DNA from: Solanum dulcamara
Lineage: Eukaryota > Streptophyta > Magnoliopsida > Solanales > Solanaceae
NCBI RefSeq assembly: GCF_947179165.1
Contig: NC_077238.1
Span: forward strand, 38,491,793-38,555,792
DNA length: 64,000 nucleotides
Reading direction: 5' to 3'
Within the stretch, counting starts at the first letter, position 1. Every line of letters begins with the position of its first letter. This document shows positions 49,853 through 59,081 of this stretch, piece by piece. Position numbers and translations under genes: made by a program. The notes beneath the pieces were generated by a model. It was not told the DNA's origin. It saw only the letters and a list, made by a program, of their open reading frames with translations, and did no database searches.

Positions 49853-50013
49853 GACGAAAAAGTAAACAGTAAAATGACAAAAAAGTCAAAAAGGCTATAG
49901 TGGCAAATAGTAATGCACAGTGCCAAATAGTAAAATTCTTTAATAATGGTGTCTTTTTCAACGCTGAACAGTAAAAATCACTGTTTATACAATAAATCCA
50001 TTGTACTTTGTGG

Positions 50014-51452
50014 TCAAAATCTGTCTGCTTGTCGCTTTCCAACTGTCTCTTTTTAAATCTTTTTCTTATTTTTGTATTGGAGAATCTCTTCTTCTACTTT
50101 CTTAATTATAGCAGGAATCTCATTAGAGGCAATACTATTAACACTTTGAGAATCATCAAAAAGATTATTATTACCAGAATTGTCTGGCATGGAATCATCA
50201 TCATCAGTGCCGAATTAGGCCTGTATATCTCTTTTAACTTGTTCCATGTAAGCTGTAACAAGTTCTTCCTGGGTTAATAATCCGCTTTTTCTAATCTGTA
50301 ATTTTTGGGTTACCTTTGCAAAATGGTTCTCTTCAGTTGGGATTTGAATCTTGTTAGTCTCCCCATACTTAGCAATGGTAGTGGTAATATCATCTAATAA
50401 GTCTTGGCCACATAATCTGTCATCTTTGTCTTTTTGAATTAATTTGGACCAAAATTTTGTATGAAAATTTCTACTCAGGCAAGGGATACTGTCATTGTCA
50501 GTAGTTACTTCGACAGTCCACTTAAAATCCATGGGATTGAAAATTCAAGGAAAAAATTGAGTAAAGGTGTCCCCTGGAATAATCTTTCTTCTTTGTCTAA
50601 CTTGGCAATTTTTGGAGTTGTTTCAATCCAAACATTGTAAATATCCAATAATTGTTGTGGTAAAATCTTGCTAGAAGGGATGGTTGTGCCTCTAAAAACT
50701 TGAGCACATACTTTGATAAACCAAGAGTGTTTGTGATCATCGTTTTCATAGTATAAAGTTTTTGTAAAAACTTCAACATAATCCCAATAGTTGAAATTTA
50801 CACTTATTTTTTAAATCGGGTGATTATATTGAGAATCTTTTAAAGTACTGAGACCCCATTCTTCTGGCAAAATCAGCCTTTTGATAATCATTTTTGAGTA
50901 AGTAAAATAAGATTTGTTAGGACCTCCAGCATTATTATGGGAAATTTCAACAAATCCTGTGGAAGTTAAAATCAATTCAAAGTGTAATCTAGTTGTATAA
51001 GTTTGCATCAAAAATAATGCATTGTTTAAATATCTTTTCATCACAATTCAGGAATTGTGTTTCTATTGTAAATCTTTTGGTTCCACCAATAAAATTACTT
51101 CTCGCTTAGAAAGATTGGTTTCAAAAATCTCTTTGTCAGTCTTGCCAATAATTGAGGCAAAAGAATCTTCATCAGTAACATCCTCAACAGAGGTGGGTTG
51201 AATGGTAACATTGTTACCCCCAGTAGTTCCAGCATGGCTGGCATTTATAAAATTCAAATAATGTTGGTAATCTTCATAAGACGGTCTAGCATTGACATTG
51301 CCAACCATTGAGGATGATGCCCCTGGAGTAGAAAAAGCTCCACTTAGACTTGGCCTTGGAATCTGGCCTAGGGACTGGAATCTGTTCCCATATTGAGGTC
51401 GGGCTCTTCCTCTATTAGAGGACCCGGACCAATTCTGATGCATCTTGTTCAT
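50014..51452 (-). pseudogene. Pararetrovirus ORF downstream of RT, unidentified (transactivator position)
   Basis: The frame starts at 51452 with a basic Gly/Arg/Ser-rich N-terminus (NRGRARPQYGNRFQSLGQ) and runs 129 codons, followed by pieces at 51044-50811, ~50790-50600, 50532-50215 and ~50210-50015 in changing frames. Recognisable stretches include NALFLMQTYTTRLHFELILT, KRLILPEEWGLS, a Trp/Tyr-rich YWDYVEVFTK / HKHSWFIKVCAQVF segment near 50660-50780, and a Lys/Glu-rich coiled-coil-like C-terminus. The position after RNase H and before the promoter is that of the inclusion-body/transactivator gene in several caulimovirid genera. I do not recognise a transactivator domain, so the function is open. 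At least four breaks make it a pseudogene. Confidence 0.55.
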
Positions 51453-51469
51453 GAAAATAGTTAATTTAA

Positions 51470-52714
51470 ATATTCTCTAGTAAGAAAATCAGGTAAACTA
51501 TTTTCAATCCCTTTTTTATATTCAATATTAAAATCAGAAGGGGCTAACAATGCTTGCCACCTAGTAAACATTTGCTTAGAAACATTGTGTTTGCAATCTT
51601 TAGTAAACATAAATTTAGTAGTTTGACAATCAGTTTTAATAACAAACTTTTGATTATATAAATCAGTTTGGAATTTTAAAACACATTTAACAATAGCTAA
51701 AATCTCTTTTGCAACAGTCGCATAATTCTTTTGACTGTTATTCCATTTACCAGAATAAAATTGAATAATAAAAAAAAATTATCAATAGGAGAATATTGGG
51801 TTAATATACCTCCATAACCAATATCTGAAGCATCAGTTTCAACAGTTTTTTCCCAATTTGGATTAGCTAAAGTTAAACAAGGTAATTCCTTAACTTTCAA
51901 TTTAATATTTTTGACAGCATTTGTATGTAAATCACTCCATGCTTTAGGATCCTTTTTTATTCTATCATACAGAATAGCAGTATTTGTAGCCAAATCTTTA
52001 ACAAAAGGAGAAATATAATTTAAACTTCCTAAAAATATTTGCAACTGGGTTTTGTCAGTTAACACATCAGAAAATTTAGAAGCAAATTCAATACTCCTAT
52101 TTATAGGACTAATCTTCCCTTTTTCAATATTATGACCTAAAAATCTAACATTTGTTTGAAAAATAAACATTTTTGGTTTAGAAATAACCAACCCGTTTTG
52201 AATAACAATCTTTTGGAATAATTTAAGATGCTTAAAATGTGTTTCAATATCTTTAGAGAATACAAGAATATCATCAATGTAAACAATAATAAAATTAGTA
52301 TATAGAATAAAAATATTATTCATAATTTTTTGGAATTCAGAAGGAGCATTATTCAAACCAAATGGCATAACATTCCATTCAAACTGTACCATAGGCACAT
52401 TAAAAGCAGTCTTATATTTATCACATTCAGAAATTTCAATTTGCCAATAACCGGACTTTAAATCAAATTTAGAGAAAATAATAGCATCATGCAATCTATC
52501 TAATAAATCTTTTTTATTGGGAATAGGATATCTAATCCATTTTAAAACTTTATTAAGAGGCTTGTAATTAATAACTAATCTGGGAACCCCTTTTTCCTGT
52601 TCAGCATTGGTCGGAATATTCAATTCATCAAAAAATTCTTCATAAGGTAAAGTAACAACATGTTTTTTTCTATTCCAAAATATACTAGGATGATCACCAC
52701 AAATATTAAGAATT
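51470..52714 (-). pseudogene. Pararetrovirus reverse transcriptase-RNase H
   Basis: Copies pregenomic RNA into DNA in virus-like particles. In the 308-codon open part (52623-51697), LVINYKPLNKVLKWIRYPIP, IFSKFDLKSGYWQI, FEWNVMPFGLNNAPSEFQKI and the catalytic IVYIDDILVFSK give the RT fingers/palm. LGHNIEKGKI and LGSLNYISPFVKD form the connection, and TDASDIGYGGILTQ starts RNase H. Before it, from the stop at 52717, HPSIFWNRKKHVVTLPYEEF is in the same frame. The interval between that and LVINYKPLN is shorter than I would expect for the family, suggesting an internal loss around 52600. A frameshift in an A/T run near 51777 throws off the RNase H, whose remainder continues in another frame to ~51470. 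Confidence 0.9.
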
Positions 52715-52716
52715 AA

Positions 52717-53352
52717 CTAATTCTGTAATAAATCTATTTTTCTTTGTAACTTGGGGTTTTTTAAAACCACATCTATTTCCATCAAATAAATTTCTTGTTT
52801 AATAAAATCTATTTGTTGATTTTTTAAAACTAATTTATCAACAATATGATTAATAGACTTAGTAAATGGTTTTGTAATAAAATCTAATTGAAAACTTTTA
52901 CCTTTATACGTACCAATTAATTTATTACTATCCAACAATTTCAAAGGAAAAATAGCATTCATAAAAGGCACACCTAAAATAATAGGGCAAGAAATATCTT
53001 CTACAATCATAAAACTTTGAGGTAAACAAATACCCTTATTACACAAAAATGCTTCAAGTAATTTATAACTTAATTTCATTCTACTTCCATTAGCAGACCT
53101 CAAACAATGAGTAGTTTTATGAAAATATTTAGAAGATATAATCCCTTCTTGCACACAATTAACATCTGCACCACTATCAAATAAGACAATAAATTCTTTT
53201 CGAAAATTATAATCTATCTGGAGAGTAATATTGATATAAAAATTTTGGGAAGTAATAATACTAAGTTTTTGTAAAAATTCAGTGTCATCCTCAAATCGAA
53301 TAATTTTCAAAAAATCTTCATTCTGTTCTAAATCATCATTTTGGTTTTGCAA
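52717..53352 (-). pseudogene. Pararetrovirus aspartic protease region
   Basis: 211 open codons. The catalytic motif VLFDSGADVNCVQEG is intact and is followed, as in retropepsins, by the ILGVPFM block about 70 residues later. It cleaves the viral polyprotein. It is in frame with the acidic segment upstream (stops near 53460 and 53370) and with RT downstream (stop at 52717), so these were one polyprotein. The C-terminal end is Lys/Asn/Ile-rich. Confidence 0.85.
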
Positions 53353-53457
53353 ATTAGTTTCTGGTCAAATATTTTTTTCAGGTTTATTAGCCTGTAACAG
53401 TAAATCAAAAGTTCTATTATCTTCCAAACTCAAAATTTGATTTTCATGATTTTTGTT

Positions 53458-54069
53458 CTAATTTTTTAATTGAACAATCTCTTCTTTTAAAATAATAATC
53501 TCTTGTTGTAAATCAGAAGTAGTAATTTCTTTTTGAATAAAATTTATTTGATTTAAAATTTGTTTTAAATTAGACATAGAATAATAATCAGGTTGTGTAA
53601 TAATATCAGTAGATTTTTCTACTGTATTACTACTAGAACCTTCATCAAAAACAGTATCAAAAATCTTATTTCTTAGATCTTTATTTTTAACAGTTTTCAA
53701 AATCTCAAATATTTTATCATCATCGATAACATTAACATCCAATTCTTGAAAATTAGACAACAAATTATAAAGATTGTCATTTTTTTCATAAGGTAAACCC
53801 TTTTGACACGGTACACATTCATCACCAGAAAAAGATCTATCAGAATCGGAATATAAATCTTCATTATGTAAAACCTGTAGATGATTTTCCACAGAACTAG
53901 AAGAATTAGAACTAATTTCATTATCGGAAGATGAGTATTCATGCTCAGAAATTAAAAGTATCTTACACAAAGAATCTTTCAATTTATCATCTAAATCTAA
54001 TTGCTTAATCTTTTCCTGAGTCTTACACTCATTAGCATAATGACCAAAACGACCACATTTATGACATTT
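53458..54069 (-). pseudogene. Pararetrovirus coat C-terminus: CCHC zinc knuckle and acidic linker
   Basis: The zinc knuckle CHKCGRFGHYANEC (54066-54025) has perfect C-x2-C-x4-H-x4-C spacing and binds the packaged nucleic acid. It runs in frame into a Ser/Asp/Glu-rich region (SSSDNEISSNSSSSVENH) and a segment with CVPCQKG, ending in a Gln/Glu/Ile-rich coiled-coil-like stretch (QKEITTSDLQQEIIILKEEI). An acidic part next to the coat is usual in caulimovirids. The upstream coat frame is shifted by a frameshift near 54080. Confidence 0.8.
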
Positions 54070-54521
54070 AATACACGTTCAGCAAAAATAGAAAGCAATC
54101 TATCAATAAATTTGGACTTCCAATGCTCATGGCTACAATCATGCAATTCCATAACTCTACTTAAGAAAATATCTTTATACCATCTAAAATCAGACAATTG
54201 TCTACAGCGTAAATTCTGTAAAGTAGTCCTAATAGTCTCAGCTTCATCAGTCCAACGACCACAAAAATTCTCTACCATAGTGGTAACCAAAGTATAAACA
54301 GCATTGGGCTTAGCCTCTTCAGAAGTACTAGTTTCATCAGCAGTTTGATAAGCTAATTGACCTGCTATGTGATGAATACTAGTAGTGTTCATAATCATTA
54401 AACGATGTTCATCTTTTAAAAAATTATCCCACTAGCCTTTTAATTGACCAGTAAAACTAGCAACAATCATAGAAGCAATAGTCTTATCAGAATTGTTATT
54501 AACCTTACAAATAGTATTATA
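54070..54521 (-). pseudogene. Pararetrovirus coat protein core, 5' part missing
   Basis: The minus-strand frame from 54521 reads ICKVNNNSDKTIASMIVASF, TGQLKG, a stop near 54435, WDNFLKDEHRLMIM, then ENFCGRWTDEAETIRTTLQN, LSDFRWYKDIFLSRVMELHD and WKSKFIDRLLSIFAERV. This is the conserved capsid core of plant pararetroviruses. The frame is lost near 54080 by an indel before the zinc knuckle. The 5' end is interrupted at 54521/54522 by the inserted TGTTGACACCC LTR, so the rest of the viral sequence may continue beyond the right edge of the window. Confidence 0.82.
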
Positions 54522-55440
54522 TGTTGACACCCAATTTTGACTCTCCACAACGTAATAATTTAAAAAATAAAAATAAGTAAAAAAATTAAAAAATTAAAAG
54601 AATATATATACAATAACGAAATATGTATATATTATTATTATTTTAAAATAATTTTGGCATATATATATATATATTAAATAATTCTTGAACATTAGTATAT
54701 ACATATTTATCATTTATTCAAAAATTATCTCAGAAAGATTTTTTTTATATATAAATATTTTGTTAATTAGTTTGGCCTAATTAATAGACTCACATTTTAA
54801 GTTAATTAGTTTAAACTTGAGTTAATTATTCTACTTTGTCAAAATTAAGAAACTTGTTAATTAATTGACGTTTACCCATCTTATTTTAATTCTAAACTCT
54901 TCAAATAAATTGAAATAATTAGATTTTATAAAATAAAAAAAAACTCGAAATATTTTTCAAGTTATTTTGAAATAATTTTGTCATCTTTATTGTTTTAAGA
55001 TAATGTATATATTTTGTATAATTATTACCTTTTTTAGTAATATTTAAAATTGGCCCATAAAAAGATTTTATTTATTTCTAATAATTATTTCATAAATTAA
55101 TTGATTAATTTTACGTTTTCATTTCTTCCCCTAAATAACACATAATTAATATTATATTAACAACATTTTAATTCCAACATTAATACTATATTATGTGAAT
55201 AATATATATTATCTTCTTTTCGAAAATATGTAATAATAACCTTAAATAAATAAATATATAAGAAATAAAAATAATAATCATTAATCCAATTTTAAAAATA
55301 AGAAAATAAAAAATAAAATAAAAAATAATAATGAATGAATAATAAAAAGAAAATATATACATATATATACATATACTATTCATTGGATATTATTCTTAAA
55401 AAAATAATAATAATAAAATAAAATAAAATTATTAATTAAA

Positions 55441-55600
55441 TCCACGTGTGCCCCAGCCCATATCTATATTAATACTATATTAATAATACCCATCACCCGT
55501 TGTCCCCTATTTAAAAAATAAATAATAATAAACATTAAATAATAATAAAAATATATAATTGTTTTCTTTTCATCCGAATAATTAAAAAACAAATGAATAT

Positions 55601-55632
<32 letters not shown>

Positions 55633-55744
55633 TCCGCCACACTTTTGTCCCCTCTTTTAAAAAAAATAATAAAAATAATAATAATAAAAGATAAAAATAA
55701 TAAATAATAATAATAATAATTTTTATTCATCCGAAAATAATAAT

Positions 55745-55779
<35 letters not shown>

Positions 55780-55950
55780 CAGGCGTGCCCCCCTTCCATA
55801 TAAAATAATATAACACTGATATGCATGCCCCGCCCACACCCCTTTGTCTCCATTAAAATATATTCATCCGATTAAAAAATAATAATAAAAAATAAAATAA
55901 AATTAATAATAAGAATAATAATAAGATTAAAAAAAATAATCCTTTGTCTT

Positions 55951-55981
<31 letters not shown>

Positions 55982-55985
55982 CTAA
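55441..55985 (+). repeat. Degenerate tandem units of ~170 bp
   Basis: About three units, each with a GCCCC / CCCCTTTGTC-like GC word, an AATAATAATAA tract, a TTCATCCGA word and an AT-dinucleotide run ((AT)n at ~55603-55632, ~55748-55776, ~55957-55981). Confidence 0.55.
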
Positions 55986-55987
55986 TT

Positions 55988-56100
55988 TCCATTCTGCATT
56001 ATTTTAATAATCCGTCTCATTCCGCATTATTTTATATTTTTATCCGTTCCGCATTATTTTATTAATTTACTCACTCCGTATTATTTTAATCATCCATCAT
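55988..56100 (+). repeat. Four tandem CCGCATTATTTTA units
   Basis: CTGCATTATTTTA, CCGCATTATTTTA (twice) and CCGTATTATTTTA, spaced ~26-32 bases and each followed by AT-rich spacer and an ATCC/CTCAC word. They end ~15 bases before the TATA box and so lie where U3 promoter elements would be. Confidence 0.75.
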
Positions 56101-56115
56101 TCCCTAGTATTTCCC

Positions 56116-56123
56116 TATATAAG
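56116..56123 (+). promoter_or_regulatory. TATA box of the AT-rich LTR
   Basis: TATATAAG in the context CCCTATATAAGAAAGG, at the switch from AT-rich to more mixed sequence. Transcription would begin ~56150 by usual plant spacing (inference). Confidence 0.6.
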
Positions 56124-56539
56124 AAAGGCGGGCATAGACAGAAACGGGGGAGACAAATTTTTTGAAAGGCAAAGTTGCATATTTTTTTTATATTTTTTTT
56201 AGTTTTCTCTCTGTTATATTCGATTTTACTTAAAGAGCAAAAGTAGATTCGTGACCAAGTCATCTCCGTTCACTGCCCCATAACAGGTAATATTTACTCC
56301 ATGTTCCTCTATTTTTCATTGTCATTATGACAAAATATTGTCCTAAAAAATGTTATCTCCCTAATTTCGTTATTCTCTTCTTATTTGCATGAACATTTTG
56401 GGAGAGAAAATGGAGTCTTGATTCGGGACTCTAAGAAATTTGAGTCTTTAAGACTCGATAAAATCATCATTTTCTCCATACGGAGTCGATATCCTAGACT
56501 TCTTGAATAGCAAACAAAACAAGATGATCTCTCTCGGAC

Positions 56540-58866
56540 TGTAACATTCCCTAAAAACGTTGTATATGATGTTTCAATTTTCGCCTAAACATGATATAAC
56601 CTCTGTATTTTGGGCATACCTTTTCATAGGAATATCCAAATTGAGTGATTCAAATTTCTGAGTAACCACAAGATCATTACCTACAACTTTTATGAAGACC
56701 ATATTTTAAGATTCAGAGGTTAAGTAGGTCAAATAAATTAATTTTTGTAAGGTAGGATGCTGTGACGGAAATGAGTGTTTATAGAAGAAAACTCATATCT
56801 CACTGTAGGTTTATCCAAATTGGTTGATTCTTGAACTATATGAAATTAGACTTCCATATCTACAATTCTTATGAAGACACCAAATCCTAATAAGGAATTT
56901 ATCTTATTCAAACGCAGCTCCCAAAAAGAGTATTCTGTCAAAAATAACTCATTTCACCTACCATAGAAAGATCTAGATACATTTGACATCACTCATGACA
57001 TAAATTGTCCTCCATTTAACATCATCCATGACATCAATATATTCCACTAAATTTTCAGATTTTTTTTATAATTATTTTATTTATTGTTAGGTCCCTCTTT
57101 CCCACCTATAAATACCCACCTTATTTTCTCATTTTATTCATCAAGCTTTCTCAAGCAAATCTTCTCTCTATACACTTCTTTACACATTCTCAAATATAGT
57201 TTTAGTTCTTAGTAGTGAAGAAATACTATTCCGGTGATTTATGTATTCCGGGTAGTACACAAAACGTTCCGGCAAGGAGAGAAGCTAGGACTCAAGAATG
57301 TTCATTAAGTCTTCCGGTACCAACTAAAGCTTCGGTTTCCAGGTATGTAAGGTTTCAATGAGAGTATTTCTTCCACTCTCATGCCTAAATTATTTTGATT
57401 ATATGATAAATTATGTTTATTTTCTTTATGCTTTACTCTAAGTCATGTGGGTGTTAATCCATGGGTTCTTCCACCCATGTAGTACAAAAATCTTTCAATT
57501 AAGTCTCTTGATTTTAAGTAATATTTTTCTTATGGTAATTTTTATTTTTACTTAATAGTATGAATCATGGTTAAACTAATGATTATTGGTCTATTTTGAT
57601 ACAACATAATTTTATATGTATGAATTGATGATTTGCAAGTAATTTATTTATTTATATCTTTAAAGGTTCTTGAAATTCATGGTGGGTTGTCTAAAGCATG
57701 ATTTTTAATTAATGAATTTTAAAGTATTTATGTATATTTATTTACATATATGTTTTCAAGTTGAAGTGATTTGAACCCACCTAGTTTTACTATGTTTTTA
57801 ATAAAGTTTGACTTGAAAGCTTTTACTCCAAATGAATGTTTATAAAAGAAATATCTATGATCAAAAGGGAGTCTTATTAAATAAAAGAATGATAAAATGA
57901 TATGAATGATGGATTCTTTATGCAATAAGGAAAATTCTTGTATATTTGAATTACCAAATGTTTTAATGAGCTATTCTACCGAATATGATGTTTTGAATTC
58001 TCAAGCTATATGTTATAACTATTTTAAAGTATTAAACTATTCCGTGGGATTGACTTAGCACCGAATGGGTCATTGAGGTGGGATTCGGTACGGGAATCCT
58101 AGTAGCAACCCCTTGTCTCATTAACTATGTGCCAACATAGGAGCCCTTGTAGGCTTAGGCTAATGGATCCATAAATAGCCCTTAAAGTTAAAGTTAAATA
58201 AATAAATGAAGTTGACGGAGTTCTACCTGGCAAGTAGTCTCCCCGGCCAACGTAGGGGGTTATGTTGGATTCCATGTAATATCTCGCATGGTCTTAAATG
58301 TCGGTTATGGTTAATTTCCCACAAAATGAATGTTTTGAAGGATATCTATATGATTTATTATGCATACATTAAACTAAGTTCCATATTACATAAATGTTTT
58401 AATGTTTCCTCAATGTTCATGCATCCTTACATACTTAGTACATTCAAAGTACTAACGCATACTCTTTTGCCTACATGATATCACCATGTAGGGATCGGTG
58501 CTCCTCCTCGTTCTTCTCCACGTGGCTAGTTGATATTCCATTGGAGACTACTTTTGGTGAGTTCCCATGTTTCGGGAACAATACTCCTTTATCTTTCTAG
58601 TTTATGATATGTTAAGATATTTTACTATGACATTTCTTCTATTATGATTGAGGGTGAGCTAGTTACTTGTCTTAGCCCCGTTAAATCTAATAGTTAGAGG
58701 TATTGTTGGACATATGTAAGTTGAAGATTTACTATTATGATTTCCGCTTGTTTATTTATCATCATTACCTATGAAAGGCTAAAAGAATGCTAAGAGGCTT
58801 GATTGAGATACTTTCGGGTTCCTCATTCGCCATGTCACGTCTAGGCCCTAGGCTTGGGTCGTGACA
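56540..58866 (+). repeat. 5' LTR of the nearly intact chromovirus
   Basis: 2327 bases, TGTAACATTCC to GGGTCGTGACA. The CCACCTATAAATACCCACC stretch near 57105 contains a TATAAATA box, followed by a CTCTCTATACAC leader. This places U3/R around 57140. The short open frames within it (57728, 58206) are LTR sequence. Confidence 0.9.
57107..57116 (+). promoter_or_regulatory. TATA box of the chromovirus LTR
   Basis: CTATAAATAC, about 570 bases into the LTR and followed ~30 bases on by pyrimidine-rich sequence. It is a plausible start of the retrotransposon genomic RNA. Confidence 0.55.
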
Positions 58867-58870
58867 AACT

Positions 58871-58882
58871 TGGTATCAGAGC
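58871..58882 (+). other. Primer-binding site, initiator tRNA-Met
   Basis: TGGTATCAGAGC, perfect, four bases after the LTR end. Confidence 0.93.
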
Positions 58883-59081
58883 CCGAGGTTTTGAATGATC
58901 CTTGGAAGTCCAACATGCCGCGTCGAATAGGTTCTTGTTCATGGTTGTGAAGCGCGCCACAATTATGAATAAGAGACTATGAGGCGTTTAGGAAAATTTT
59001 CACTTCTTTCAAATTCATGTCGTACCTTAGAGTGTTCTAAGCTTTCCTTTAACTAACGACCCATTTTGTGTTCTCTAGATA

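Larger units (their letters stand above)
49550..54521 (-). mobile_element. Endogenous pararetrovirus (Caulimoviridae-like), partial and broken
   Basis: Minus-strand order: coat protein with CCHC knuckle, acidic linker, aspartic protease, reverse transcriptase, RNase H, a downstream ORF, then a promoter and a poly(A) signal. There is no integrase and no LTR pair of its own, as expected for plant pararetroviruses integrated by host repair. Coat, protease and RT share one frame from 54066 to 51777, broken by at least three stops, with frameshifts near 54080 and 51777. The 5' part of the coat region is cut off by an LTR inserted at 54522. No movement protein is in the window. The overall gene order recalls solendo-/caulimovirus-like genomes, but the genus is uncertain. 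The density of breaks argues it is not able to produce virus. Confidence 0.85.
54522..56539 (+). repeat. 5' part of an AT-rich Tat/Ogre-like LTR inserted in the pararetrovirus
   Basis: Begins TGTTGACACCCAATTTTG, a common start of Tat-group LTRs, exactly where the coat homology stops. It is ~80% A+T to ~56100, with runs of AT, AAT and ATA. It then carries a TATA box, a G-rich stretch (GAAACGGGGGAGAC) and a CAGGTAAT word at 56284-56291 that could be a splice donor. It is interrupted at 56540 by the next element and has no other end in the window. Lineage is inferred from the terminus and composition only. Confidence 0.55.

Noticed and set aside
51063..51452. Host RNA-binding protein gene suggested by the Arg/Gly-rich start
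   Set aside because: It directly follows viral RNase H on the same strand and continues through other broken viral-type frames; a viral ORF is the better explanation.
55186..55730. Open frames rich in Ile/Tyr/Phe in the AT repeats
   Set aside because: Translations of AT and AAT simple repeats.
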